Shown in pieces: positions 25,530-33,948 of a stretch of 64,000 nucleotides of DNA (positions are counted from its first letter, which is position 1; each line of letters opens with the position of its first letter). Location of the stretch: positions 1,879,685-1,943,684 of the forward strand of contig NZ_LT707006.1 in the NCBI RefSeq assembly GCF_900155865.1, read 5' to 3'. The notes under the pieces are model-generated. The model was not told the origin of the DNA and made no database searches. It was given only the letters and a program-made list of their open reading frames with translations. Source of the stretch: Bacteroides bouchesdurhonensis (GTDB lineage: Bacteria; Bacteroidota; Bacteroidia; Bacteroidales; Bacteroidaceae). Made by a program: the position numbers and the translations under genes.

Positions 25530-25968
25530 AAAGCAAAATGACCTTTTTTTCGTTTGTAGCCTGATAGATTATATCGCTCGCCAAACAAAGAATAAACGGA
25601 AAGTTATAGTAAATGCTCTCGGCAAAGAAGAACTGGAACATCTTTATGACTTGGCGGATATTTATCACAGTGAAAACATGGATAAGGTAACAGCTGAATT
25701 AATAAACAAATACCATATTTCGGAAGGGGCATTTGATAATGTAGCCGCTTGTCAATATAGGGTGCCTACCTATTGGGATATGGGGAAAGTTTATCACAGA
25801 TTGATTATTGATGTTTGCAAGTCGGAGAACAAATCTGCTATTGATAGTTTAATAGAAGTATATAATTCATGGATTTCAGATAGCTTGGATGATTACAATA
25901 GCAGTATGTATTACGAGAATCCGAGTTATTTGTTTGCATCTTATAAAGCAGGCAAACCATTATTATAA
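25510..25968 (+). CDS. DUF3791 domain protein
   Basis: The 152-residue protein has a DUF3791 part at residues 8-60 (DLFFVCSLIDYIARQTKNKR, LYDLADIYHSENMDKVT). A longer C-terminal half follows (ISEGAFDNVAACQYRVPTYW, SMYYENPSYLFASYKAGKPL) resembling the DUF3990-associated extension. It overlaps the DUF3990 gene by 20 bp, so the two are coupled. It likely modulates the DUF3990 protein; that is an inference from the conserved pairing. Confidence 0.75.
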   Translation: MNGREDRKQNDLFFVCSLIDYIARQTKNKRKVIVNALGKEELEHLYDLADIYHSENMDKVTAELINKYHISEGAFDNVAACQYRVPTYWDMGKVYHRLIIDVCKSENKSAIDSLIEVYNSWISDSLDDYNSSMYYENPSYLFASYKAGKPLL

Positions 25969-25970
25969 GT

Positions 25971-26403
25971 ATGGAACAGATATTTAATAAAGAGCAGCAG
26001 GAGAAAGCGCAATTCATTTTGAATCATCCTTTGGCAAAGCTATCGGATTTGCGTTCCAATGAAATAAAGGACTTAGCCGTTGTATGGTGTTACTATTCAG
26101 GAAAAATTGAGGGTAACACTTATACTTATGTGGAAACAGAAGCCTTGCTTAAAGATGGCATCACCTCTGAAAAGAAGTATGAGGATGCCAAGATGTTGAA
26201 GAATTTATATAATACTTTCATTTCCGAACTAGAATATATCAATTATTCTTCATAGGATAGACCGTGAGAATGCCGGAAGACTTTCAAAAGCTGGTTATTG
26301 AAGCGGAAATAGCTGCATTGCAGAAGTATTAGTCTATCATGGCTTAGATGTGCCCTATAAAAAGATAGTAAAAAGAACTCGGATTTGTGTTAAATACATC
26401 TAA
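25971..26403 (+). pseudogene. Internally deleted Fic-type protein gene
   Basis: The intact first frame (25971-26255) encodes the N-terminus of a Fic family protein (VVWCYYSGKIEGNTYTYVET, EALLKDGITSEKKYEDAKML). It then stops. The following 150 bp carry a C-terminal fragment in mixed frames (MPEDFQKLVIEAEIAALQKY, YHGLDVPYKKIVKRTRICVK and a stop at 26401). The Fic catalytic loop is missing, so an internal deletion and frame changes have inactivated it. Confidence 0.65.
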
Positions 26404-26450
26404 GAGTCTATATTATAGTTGTTTAATTGTATCTGATTAGTTACATTTGT

Positions 26451-26819
26451 ATGATGAAAGCAACAGATAAAAAGGATAACGATATACGTGAGCTGTATTT
26501 CTCGGATGAGTTTGCAGAGTTCTACGATATGTTGCAAGATAAAGTAAAAGCTAAGTTTGAACATACGATGGATATTATCAGAACAGAGTATGTACTTAGT
26601 ACGAAGTTCGTGAAACACATGGAAAATACGGACTTGTATGAAATGAGGGTTTCTGTGAATACGAATGAATATAGAACGATTCTTTTTGCTGTTGATAATG
26701 AGAACATCATTCTTTCAAAGAAGATACTACTCTTGAATGGTTTTCTGAAGAAATCCACAAAAGACTATAGTAAACAAATAAAGATTGCAGAACGGATATT
26801 AAAAGACTTTGAGTTATGA
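26451..26819 (+). CDS. Type II toxin, RelE/HigB superfamily (phage Gp49-like)
   Basis: The product is about 122 residues from MMKATDKKDN. The core IRELYFSDEFAEFYDMLQDK, KHMENTDLYEMRVSVNTNEY and RTILFAVDNENIILSKKILL followed by GFLKKS are the Gp49/HigB-like RelE fold. Relatives cleave mRNA at the ribosome. The antitoxin gene starts inside its stop (ATGA at 26816), so the order is toxin first, as in higBA. Confidence 0.85.
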   Translation: MMKATDKKDNDIRELYFSDEFAEFYDMLQDKVKAKFEHTMDIIRTEYVLSTKFVKHMENTDLYEMRVSVNTNEYRTILFAVDNENIILSKKILLLNGFLKKSTKDYSKQIKIAERILKDFEL

Positions 26820-27127
26820 GAAAGTTAGACGAAAATAAGTTAGCTAAGTTGCATACAGCAGGTGAGCTACTGGACAATAAATATGGAGAGGTGGGTACTG
26901 ACTCTCGTACTGCTTTCCATGAGAAGTCAATAGCGTGGTATTATGGCGAGATATTGCGTGACCGCCGGAAAGAACTAAAGATAACCCAGCAAGAGTTAGC
27001 CGAAAAGGTTGGTACAGCAAGAAGTTATATTGCTCGTGTGGAAAAAGGAGAAACTGATATACAGATTTCGAGCTTCTTTCGTATTGCTCGTGCTTTGGGA
27101 ATTGAGTTTACTCCTACATTTTTGTGA
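26816..27127 (+). CDS. HigA-type XRE antitoxin
   Basis: This 103-residue protein carries a C-terminal HTH domain (residues 50-100, KITQQELAEKVGTARSYIAR, VEKGETDIQISSFFRIARAL). Its N-terminal helix would bind the toxin. The start overlaps the toxin stop. It would neutralise the toxin and repress its own promoter, as known for HigA proteins. Confidence 0.85.
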   Translation: MRKLDENKLAKLHTAGELLDNKYGEVGTDSRTAFHEKSIAWYYGEILRDRRKELKITQQELAEKVGTARSYIARVEKGETDIQISSFFRIARALGIEFTPTFL

Positions 27128-27136
27128 CTATTAATA

Positions 27137-27424
27137 AACGATTTAAACAGAATATTTGTTTTACAATTGTTTTACAGTAGCGAAGCTAAAGAGATTCTAA
27201 TCAATTGGAAATAAAGAGATTATTTTGGTGGTTTAAAATCCGCCATGAACCTCCAAGAAGGGGAAATGCTGGGTACAGAAGTGTACTCAGTATTTGTTAT
27301 TTATTGACACACAGACAATTAAGCCACCTTTAAACATCTCACGTACACGTTCTGTCAGCTCCTTTTTGGTCAGGAACTTATCATTTATCAGGTCTTTTTG
27401 TTCAGCGCGAACAATCAAACGACC
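27137..27424. repeat. Island direct repeat, copy B (288 bp)
   Basis: It matches 18588-18863 in the same orientation, with a 12-bp insertion near 27160-27171. It begins 9 bp behind the higA stop and contains the att-like sequence and the 3' part of the gene at 27287. Confidence 0.9.
27231..27253 (+). other. Degenerate att-like copy of the tRNA-Cys 3' end
   Basis: GTTTAAAATCCGCCATGAAC followed by CTC matches the tRNA-Cys 3' half (GTTCGAATCCGCCAGGAAC, CTC) more closely in its first part than copy A does. It is in tRNA orientation and inside the direct repeat. Confidence 0.5.
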
Positions 27425-27502
27425 TTCAGTATAGGATACAATCTCAATAAAGATATGTCCTATGCGCTGGCCTTGCGAATTCATCAATTTACGTTTTGAC
27501 AA
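27287..27502 (-). CDS. Hypothetical protein (71 aa), partly inside the direct repeat
   Basis: MSKRKLMNSQGQRIGHIFIE opens the protein, followed by VSYTEGRLIVRAEQKDLIND and KELTERVREMFKGG. It is small and basic with a beta-rich N-terminal half. The family is not recognised. A truncated copy lies at 18741-18863. It is convergent with higA and the att-like site lies just past its 3' end. Confidence 0.55.
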   Translation of the reverse strand: MSKRKLMNSQGQRIGHIFIEIVSYTEGRLIVRAEQKDLINDKFLTKKELTERVREMFKGGLIVCVSINNKY

Positions 27503-27637
27503 TCGGATATTTAATAAAACAAAATGAAGAATGCCATAGTAATGATATCCTTTTATGGAAATTGGGATTATTTATAAATTGACTTTGCAGATTTGCTCAC
27601 CATTTCTCGTCTAAACCAGAAAAGCTCAACACCGATT

Positions 27638-28003
27638 CTATATCCCTAACACAATATTAGCATCGATATTCAATTTTCGACTTATCTCCCGGGCAACTTT
27701 CAAGGTTGGTTCACACTTTCCAGATAAGTATTCACTAACACGTGATGGACTTACGTTTAATATCTCCGATAACTTAGCCTGAGTTAATCCCATTTCATAC
27801 ATGCGAAGTTTAATAACATCTACTAAAGAAGGCGTTTCTATTGGAAAGTGTTCTTCCTCATACTCAGCAACCAAATCAGAGATCAAATCCAATTCAAGAA
27901 AATTCTTATCATCAGTCGGAGTATCATTGCTAACCACTTTCAGCAGTTCTTCTATTCTAGAACAAGCTGCCTTGTACTGCTTTTCTGTTTTAATTTTTGC
28001 CAT
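27638..28003 (-). CDS. HigA-type antitoxin with HTH domain
   Basis: The 121-residue protein from MAKIKTEKQYKAACSRIEEL has an N-terminal toxin-binding part. The C-terminal HTH is EMGLTQAKLSEILNVSPSRV with SEYLSGKCEPTLKVAREISR. This is the HigA partner of the HigB_toxin family gene just upstream on the same strand (11 bp gap). The frame extends to 28030 but that would overlap the toxin gene, so 28003 is preferred. Confidence 0.85.
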   Translation of the reverse strand: MAKIKTEKQYKAACSRIEELLKVVSNDTPTDDKNFLELDLISDLVAEYEEEHFPIETPSLVDVIKLRMYEMGLTQAKLSEILNVSPSRVSEYLSGKCEPTLKVAREISRKLNIDANIVLGI

Positions 28004-28014
28004 ATCCTTATATT

Positions 28015-28308
28015 TTAAGCATTTGAACAATCTTTATTATCATATTCTTTATGAGTGCCAATCCATCGAATGAATACCTTTTTAGCAGCAAACAATACGA
28101 TTGCAACCAGTCTATAATCATTACCTTTTATATTAAAGACAAATCTATCATTACTCACGTAGTCTACACTGTTAAATGTCTGTTTTATATCAGCTAAACA
28201 CGACCAGTCTGCTTTCTCTGTCTTCTTATACCAATCACGCAAAGGTACATCAGAGTCAACGTGTTTTAGAACATAGTTCCTTATAGCTGCAAATGATATT
28301 ATTCTCAT
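28015..28308 (-). CDS. higB: HigB family toxin
   Basis: The 97-residue product reads MRIISFAAIRNYVLKHVDSD, DWYKKTEKADWSCLADIKQT, NDRFVFNIKGNDYRLVAIVL and VFIRWIGTHKEYDNKD, all typical of the HigB_toxin family, an mRNA interferase. It is the first gene of a two-gene minus-strand unit with the HTH antitoxin. It is a different subfamily from the Gp49-like toxin at 26451, so the island carries two independent toxin-antitoxin pairs. Confidence 0.9.
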   Translation of the reverse strand: MRIISFAAIRNYVLKHVDSDVPLRDWYKKTEKADWSCLADIKQTFNSVDYVSNDRFVFNIKGNDYRLVAIVLFAAKKVFIRWIGTHKEYDNKDCSNA

Positions 28309-28423
28309 AATTTATTATTTACTGCAAATATAATAAATATATTCTATAAAACGAAATATTTTTCTGATATTCAGAATTTAATTTGAAATGAAACAATAGG
28401 CTAATTAATTAAAAGAGAGGGAA

Positions 28424-28501
28424 TAAAAAAAGTTCCGCTCCCCGTTGTCTTCCACCTGATTCAGGCAGTGGGCGCATTAACGCTCCACACGGGACGGAAC
28501 T
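28424..28501 (-). ncRNA. Candidate structured RNA ending in a U run
   Basis: Read on the minus strand, a GC-rich multi-stem structure is closed by AGTTCCG (28495-28501) pairing with CGGAACT (28431-28437). Inner hairpins include GTGGAGCG/CGCCCAC and CCTGAATCAGG. It ends with seven T residues at 28424-28430. A separate terminator for the upstream gene lies at 28669-28693, so this looks like its own element, either a small RNA or a complex second terminator. No family was recognised. The rest of 28309-28711 holds no gene; a short AGTGAC/GTCACT inverted repeat is seen at about 28597-28627. Confidence 0.4.
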
Positions 28502-28668
28502 ATATCTTATAAATAAATGTGGATTATTTATTCAGAAAACAAGTTTTAAAAATGGTGTCATTATGCTATTGGCATACTTACGTTATCTTGTGGATATAGT
28601 GACACTATATGACTGGTATAGCGTCACTGTATTTATTACGCTTTTATTGTGTAATGTAGGATATGAAA

Positions 28669-28693
28669 AAGGCTTCCAACTCGTGGAAGCCTT
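28669..28693 (-). terminator. Terminator of the DUF5053 gene
   Basis: A perfect 10-bp stem AAGGCTTCCA/TGGAAGCCTT has a 5-nt loop, followed on the minus strand by a T run. Confidence 0.75.
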
Positions 28694-28711
28694 CTTGTCT
28701 TAGTAATGATT

Positions 28712-29134
28712 TTAATGAATTGATAATGATGTTTCCGATATTTTCGAACTAATATCCTTAAGGGCATTAGCAAGAGTATCCAGTTCCTCGTTTGTAAAAG
28801 CGGCAGGTTTACCATTTATATTCGTCCCATTTATACGATGGTATAACCATGACTTATCTTTTCCGAAATAATATTTTGCAATATACGATAAGGAAATAAC
28901 ATTTTGTATTTCACTTAACCTTTCTTTTATATTTATGTCCGTACGTTTAACATGGCGTGCTTCACGCTTTTTAGCCATTAGTTCACGCATGATTTTCCCT
29001 GCTTCTTTTTTTTCTTCATTATTCAACGTTGAATTTAGTTCAGCAAAGTATTCATCAGCTGATTTCCTGCTTTCAGCTGTACCGGATGCAGAAATCTTAT
29101 CTACTAAAATCTGAATTTTTTCTCGCAGTTCCAT
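28712..29134 (-). CDS. DUF5053 domain protein
   Basis: The 140-residue helical, charged protein contains EIQNVISLSYIAKYYFGKDK and SWLYHRINGTNINGKPAAFT, the conserved core of DUF5053, found on Bacteroides mobile elements. The SLSYIAKYYFGKDKSWLYHR part looks like an HTH, so DNA binding is possible. It is followed by its own terminator. Confidence 0.75.
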   Translation of the reverse strand: MELREKIQILVDKISASGTAESRKSADEYFAELNSTLNNEEKKEAGKIMRELMAKKREARHVKRTDINIKERLSEIQNVISLSYIAKYYFGKDKSWLYHRINGTNINGKPAAFTNEELDTLANALKDISSKISETSLSIH

Positions 29135-29188
29135 TATATATTTATAAATTAGTTGTTTACTGAAAAAGAGATGAAGATAATGATGGCT

Positions 29189-29223
29189 GATTTGAAGTAG
29201 CCCTCGAAAGGGCTATCCAAATC
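29189..29223 (-). terminator. Terminator of the 29222 gene
   Basis: The stem GATTTG...TAGCCCT with AGGGCTA...CAAATC encloses a CGAA tetraloop and overlaps the stop of the small gene upstream on the minus strand. Confidence 0.6.
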
Positions 29224-29422
29224 ATTCATCTTGTTTAAGGAGATCAGCTAACTTTAAGATTAACTGATAGGCTTCTTTTACAAAATCCGCTTTAGAATAC
29301 CATCCTCCTGAAAGGAGTTGTTCTTCGTATCGGAAGAGGGATCTTAATTCATTAAGTGTTTCCTCCCGGTCCTTTAGACCTTCATCATTGTCAATCATCT
29401 CTGTCTTACTAAGACGATACAA
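29222..29422 (-). CDS. Hypothetical protein (66 aa)
   Basis: The product is a charged helical peptide (LKDREETLNELRSLFRYEEQ, GGWYSKADFVKEAYQLILKL). An internal Met at residue 9 (MIDNDEG) could be the true start. The family is not recognised. Confidence 0.5.
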   Translation of the reverse strand: MYRLSKTEMIDNDEGLKDREETLNELRSLFRYEEQLLSGGWYSKADFVKEAYQLILKLADLLKQDE

Positions 29423-29481
29423 ATATAATCATCTTTTGGTTATTATGCAAGTAAAATGATAAAAAAATCGAAAGGTGATTT

Positions 29482-30050
29482 TTATTTATTGTTTAAGAAG
29501 AATATGCCTCCGGCACGTGAACCAGGCAGAGTGAAATAGAAGTTCATCCCTAACCACAGTGTATCAGAGGCGTCTGTAATATGTGTTTTGTGTTTGTCCG
29601 GATTCTCTGGAGTATCAGGCGTACCCTCAGACGTTCTTCTCCCAGCACCTCTAAATTGTCGAATACGTCATATTCTCCGTAGAATACAGTATATTCCTTT
29701 GTTTTTCCTGGTAGTGGTTTGATTGGGGGCTGATACCTGCGTGCTATATCTAAGTCACGCTGATACTCTTTAATCATGCGCATAACATGATCGGTGAGTG
29801 GTTTACGTTTGTATTCTTGAAGTTTACGGTATAGATTTCGGATCAGATTGATATGCACCGGTGTCATTTCATCTATTTTGTCTAGGATCCATTTTCCCAT
29901 GGATGCGGTCGGCATGTCAGTAGAATAGCTAACTAATAAATAAACTTCTACTATTTCGTATATGAATTTGCGAACAACATAATAGAGTTGGTAGCAAACT
30001 GATGGACCCCAAAAAAACAATTTCGTATTGAGCATCCGCTTGATACTCAT
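29482..30050 (-). pseudogene. Frameshifted hypothetical island gene
   Basis: The frame from 30050 encodes MSIKRMLNTKLFFWGPSVCY, then MGKWILDKIDEMTPVHINLI, EYQRDLDIARRYQPPIKPLP and YTVFYGEYDVFDNLEVLGEE. In the GAAGAACG stretch near 29632-29640 the coding signal moves to another frame, which reads RTSEGTPDTPENPDKHKTHI and DTLWLGMNFYFTLPGSRAGG and stops at 29482. The balanced C-terminus in the second frame suggests a single-base change has cut the protein. The family is unknown. Confidence 0.55.
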
Positions 30051-30129
30051 TGAATAACTGATGATTTATTTGGCACTACAAATATGAGGATAATATTTGA
30101 TAGTGCTAAATTATAAGTGATTTTTTCTA

Positions 30130-30432
30130 TCACTTATCTTCATTTTCAAATTTTATTTTCGGTTCATTCAAATGATATTTTCCGTTTTTTAAAGTGAAAG
30201 AGAATACAGGCATTCCTTCTACTTCCTTTTCTACATTATTATTTATCCTAAATAAACTTGCTGTATATTCATCTCCTTCAGTGTAGAAATTGGGATGAGC
30301 ATAAGTAACATCATTTTCGACTTCATCATATGCTTGCTTTTTAGCATAATGCTGGATGTCATTAGTAAATTTAATCTCATGCATAGGTATGTTTCCTACT
30401 GCTCTACTGATTTTAATTTTAAATTCTGGCAT
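30130..30432 (-). CDS. Hypothetical protein (100 aa)
   Basis: MPEFKIKISRAVGNIPMHEI opens a small soluble protein with DVTYAHPNFYTEGDEYTASL and MPVFSFTLKNGKYHLNEPKI, probably a beta-rich fold. It has no signal peptide. The family is not recognised. It marks the approximate right end of the accessory island. Confidence 0.5.
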   Translation of the reverse strand: MPEFKIKISRAVGNIPMHEIKFTNDIQHYAKKQAYDEVENDVTYAHPNFYTEGDEYTASLFRINNNVEKEVEGMPVFSFTLKNGKYHLNEPKIKFENEDK

Positions 30433-30654
30433 ATTATACTTTTATTTGATATAAATTTATTTTTTATAATTTATCACTATTTATCAGTGAGGTTGGTTGG
30501 ATAGTTACTTATAACTGATGTCTTGATAACTCTGAAATTACAGAATAAAATTAACTTAATTCACTGATATCAAATGTGCTATACTTATTATTTGTAATTC
30601 ACAAACAACTTCTTACTAATTAATTACTTGACTGCTATGTGTGAATAATATAGG

Positions 30655-32913
30655 TTAGAAATTTACATACCCCTTTCCTCGGCATACGGAACATGGTTTA
30701 TGGTAATGATTGCTGTGCGAACCACAAATTTCACAAAGACTACTCTCGTAAAGTTCTTCATTGTAGCTATAAAAAGCAGGACGTTCACGCGCTGAATTGT
30801 ACCCCGTACCATGACATGAGCTACATTCACGTTGGCGAGAACTGGATGGCTGCGTGGAGTGACTCTGTGAAACGGGTGCAGCATATCCCGATACATCGCT
30901 CGAATATGCTGACTGCAATGTCGTGGCAGCTTGATTCAAACCGGATAAAATGGCCATGAACACTTCCATTCGTTGTTGCCTCTTTTCCTGCTTCCTGTTG
31001 TTCATTTCATTTTTCAACTGCTGTGCGTCATTATAGTAAACATCGTTAGTGGAAACCAAACTACAGTTTTTCACTGCTTTTGAATAATTACCTCCCTGAT
31101 AGTAACATAATGCTAAAGTGTAACGGCATCCCTCTTGAAGAGGATTACTGACAAGAGATCGTTCCAAATATTCTATGGCCTCCGAATTACGTCCTGTCTC
31201 CATCAAGCAAACTCCTTTTCCATATAACGATGGTGCATACATAGAGTGCACCGCTATCACACAATCGAAGTGGTGAATGGCAGCGTTGTATTGTTTTTTC
31301 TCCATGTTTTTTTCGCCCATATTTTGGTGGTAGTCCACAAAATAAAGGCGTTGTTGCATCAATTCGTTCATTTCAGGCGATACAGCGTTCTTACCCAACT
31401 GTCCGTAGCAGGACAAAGTTTCATCGAGAGTGCGACCATAGATGTTGTAAATGTATCCATCAGATTCTTTACCGATACCTGAAACAAAAACCGGTGCCAC
31501 TCCGCAACAGAAAGGTCCCTTGATTGTAATGCCCATCCGCTTTCCATTTAACAGGAGCTTACCCTGTAGATCATACACTTTATCTTCGAATTTATCGTTC
31601 ACTACAATAACACCTTCGGATATAGACCTAATTATATCATATTTACAGGGTAGCACCAATTGTCCGTCGCTTCGGCAGACTCCCATTCCATTGGTGCTCG
31701 AAATGATGGCATACTCCCCTTGAAAATTTGGACAGGTGCTTATTTCGTTGACTCCACGCCGAGTAACAAGGTTGTGATACCCCCACGAAGGTCCTGTATG
31801 GTTCAATTGGTAAAACAGTAACGGCTTTCCTGCCACCTGTGTAACATAATACTCATAGACGTTCTTGGAGTAGTTTAAGATGACATTTCCCTTAGTGTCA
31901 ATCAATTGTGGATGAGCTGAAGGGGAATCTTTGTTGACCATGGCAATTCCCCAAATAAAGGGGTCGGCTGTCTCATATTGCGGGCGGATGATCCACTCAC
32001 CTTTTTCGGAAATATACCCCCACTTATCGCCACTCTTCACCGGCATTATACTGTCTACCCACAATAGGGGAGAGACATCGTCGAGTTCTGCTGAGATTTT
32101 CTCTCCAGAAGCATCGACCAATGTGTACTGACCGTTTTCCGGAACGACCGTAATGCCCTTCCGGTTATGTGCCAACAAGTCCATGCCGATAGGTCGACAG
32201 TTAAAATCAAAATATTCTCGTTTTTGCCCCATTATATCGGTCAACACAAAATAATTGCACAAGGAGTGACAATGAGGTCTTTTTCCGTTCAATTCCATTG
32301 ATTTACCGGAGGACTTAACGTATAGGCGATTTATACCATAAATAAGGGGAGACGCATCGGTTAACAGTCCCTGAGAAATACCACTATCCCGAAACACCAA
32401 CCGTCCGTCAGCGTCGAATATCAGGCTTTCTCCATCATGGGAAAATTCTATATAATCCCTACAATCTCCACCGTCGCCCATGAAGAAGTAATCGCCAAAC
32501 TTCAATAGCACCTTGCCGGTCCTATCGACCAAGCCCCACTGACCTTTCTTATCTTCACAAGCAAAGCAGTTTCTCCAAGGAACGATGTTATTACACTTTT
32601 TGGATAGTATCTTTCCTTTAGCGTCTGTCAGGTAGCTGGAAAAAGAACCACCTTTTAAAATAATCCAGTTCCAATCGTCAGCATAAATGATTTTGCCTTG
32701 TGCTTTGCCGATTTCCTCACCACGCCTATTGATAATTTTGGTTTCTTTTTGATACTCACTGCCCAAGGTCGCAATACCATTGCAGAATGTTCCTGCATGG
32801 TTGTATGGGATGTTAGTCATGGCCCATTCCACTTTCTGAGCCAGCCCCCACTGTCCTCCTCCCCAACCGAGAAAAAAGCACAATAAAAAAACTTTGTGCG
32901 TGGTATACATCAT
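30655..32913 (-). CDS. Secreted WG-repeat protein with TPR segment and DnaJ-type zinc-finger tail
   Basis: The product has a signal peptide (MMYTTHKVFLLCFFLGWGGG, cleaved after a LAQ-type site) and many WG repeats across residues 40-500 (KKGQWGLVDRTGKVLLKFGD, DKWGYISEKGEWIIRPQYET). A TPR-like segment lies near 545-640 (YNAAIHHFDCVIAVHSMYAP, GRNSEAIEYLERSLVSNPLQ). The C-terminal tail has CSSCHGTG, CEICG and CSVCRGKG zinc-binding knuckles like the DnaJ zinc finger. An upstream start at 33003 would overlap the next gene and hide the signal peptide, so the Met at 32913 is chosen. WG proteins are often periplasmic or surface-bound; the function is unknown. Confidence 0.75.
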   Translation of the reverse strand: MMYTTHKVFLLCFFLGWGGGQWGLAQKVEWAMTNIPYNHAGTFCNGIATLGSEYQKETKIINRRGEEIGKAQGKIIYADDWNWIILKGGSFSSYLTDAKGKILSKKCNNIVPWRNCFACEDKKGQWGLVDRTGKVLLKFGDYFFMGDGGDCRDYIEFSHDGESLIFDADGRLVFRDSGISQGLLTDASPLIYGINRLYVKSSGKSMELNGKRPHCHSLCNYFVLTDIMGQKREYFDFNCRPIGMDLLAHNRKGITVVPENGQYTLVDASGEKISAELDDVSPLLWVDSIMPVKSGDKWGYISEKGEWIIRPQYETADPFIWGIAMVNKDSPSAHPQLIDTKGNVILNYSKNVYEYYVTQVAGKPLLFYQLNHTGPSWGYHNLVTRRGVNEISTCPNFQGEYAIISSTNGMGVCRSDGQLVLPCKYDIIRSISEGVIVVNDKFEDKVYDLQGKLLLNGKRMGITIKGPFCCGVAPVFVSGIGKESDGYIYNIYGRTLDETLSCYGQLGKNAVSPEMNELMQQRLYFVDYHQNMGEKNMEKKQYNAAIHHFDCVIAVHSMYAPSLYGKGVCLMETGRNSEAIEYLERSLVSNPLQEGCRYTLALCYYQGGNYSKAVKNCSLVSTNDVYYNDAQQLKNEMNNRKQEKRQQRMEVFMAILSGLNQAATTLQSAYSSDVSGYAAPVSQSHSTQPSSSRQRECSSCHGTGYNSARERPAFYSYNEELYESSLCEICGSHSNHYHKPCSVCRGKGYVNF

Positions 32914-32971
32914 TTTGTTGTAATGCGAAAGTCCACTTGCTACCAAGAAATGTCTCCGCCAAGGAAATTTT

Positions 32972-33799
32972 TCATTCTTCATTTTGGATTTGTATTTCTT
33001 CAAACTCCTGTTTGCTTATTTCTGTAATATCGATTAACTCACTATCATCCTGAAGTTCGTATAAACTATATGAATCGCCTTGGTTAGGTTCCATTGAAAT
33101 GTATTCATGATCTTCAGTAACAATAATGCCTTTGATTACTTCACCATTGCGATAATGCATATAGTGATGATATTCAGCGGATCTGTCATAGAAATGGATA
33201 TAATGTTCAATGGATTGCAGATGATATGTTTTGATTGTTTGTTGAAAAAAACGGTAGAGCTTGTCGAAGATATCTTGTGAAATAAAGATTTTGGCTTCAA
33301 AGCTGATTTGGTAGGAATGAAAAGTTTCTTCATGAATGAAAAATACACATTCTTGATCGTTCAGATATTGTTTTGCTACGGATTTTGCTGTTGTAGTTAT
33401 CTTCTTCCAATCTTCTTCATAGTTTTCGGAAGGTAGAATAAAACTCATGGAGAATACCGTTAGCGGTTCATCTTCAATGTACATCAAAGCTAAAGTAAAT
33501 GCTACATCTTTGCCTTGATACTCCGTATGTATATGTAGCTTGCTGTCTCTTGGCTCTTCTTCTTTAAATGTTTGTTCGGAATCTCGTTTTAAGATGTCTT
33601 CGAGAATACGAAACGATTTGCGCACTTTATTACGTTCCAGAATTTTTTTCCAATATAACCATGCAAGATATAGTCCTCCTAAAATGAAGCCTAAATCTCT
33701 TAATTCTGGTAATTCTTCACACTGTGCCCATAAGATGAACAATGCAATAAGTAGTATAATTAATATAGGTAAATTGTCGTGTCCTTTTTTCTTTCTCAT
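32972..33799 (-). CDS. Hypothetical membrane protein (275 aa)
   Basis: Two N-terminal membrane helices (LPILIILLIALFILWAQCEE, LGFILGGLYLAWLYWKKILE) are followed by a cytoplasmic or periplasmic domain of about 210 residues rich in acidic and aromatic residues. It precedes the WG-repeat gene on the same strand and may be co-transcribed. The family is not recognised. Confidence 0.6.
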   Translation of the reverse strand: MRKKKGHDNLPILIILLIALFILWAQCEELPELRDLGFILGGLYLAWLYWKKILERNKVRKSFRILEDILKRDSEQTFKEEEPRDSKLHIHTEYQGKDVAFTLALMYIEDEPLTVFSMSFILPSENYEEDWKKITTTAKSVAKQYLNDQECVFFIHEETFHSYQISFEAKIFISQDIFDKLYRFFQQTIKTYHLQSIEHYIHFYDRSAEYHHYMHYRNGEVIKGIIVTEDHEYISMEPNQGDSYSLYELQDDSELIDITEISKQEFEEIQIQNEE

Positions 33800-33948
33800 T
33801 TTAGTGTTGTATTTATATTCTTTCTTTTGCTAAGATAGTTATTTATATTTGAATAGTTATGATAATCAGCAAAAAAGTACGATTTTTGTATTGAAATTCG
33901 ATATTATGATCGAAAGTAAGAATATAGAAGATAAAAACAGGTCATGTT

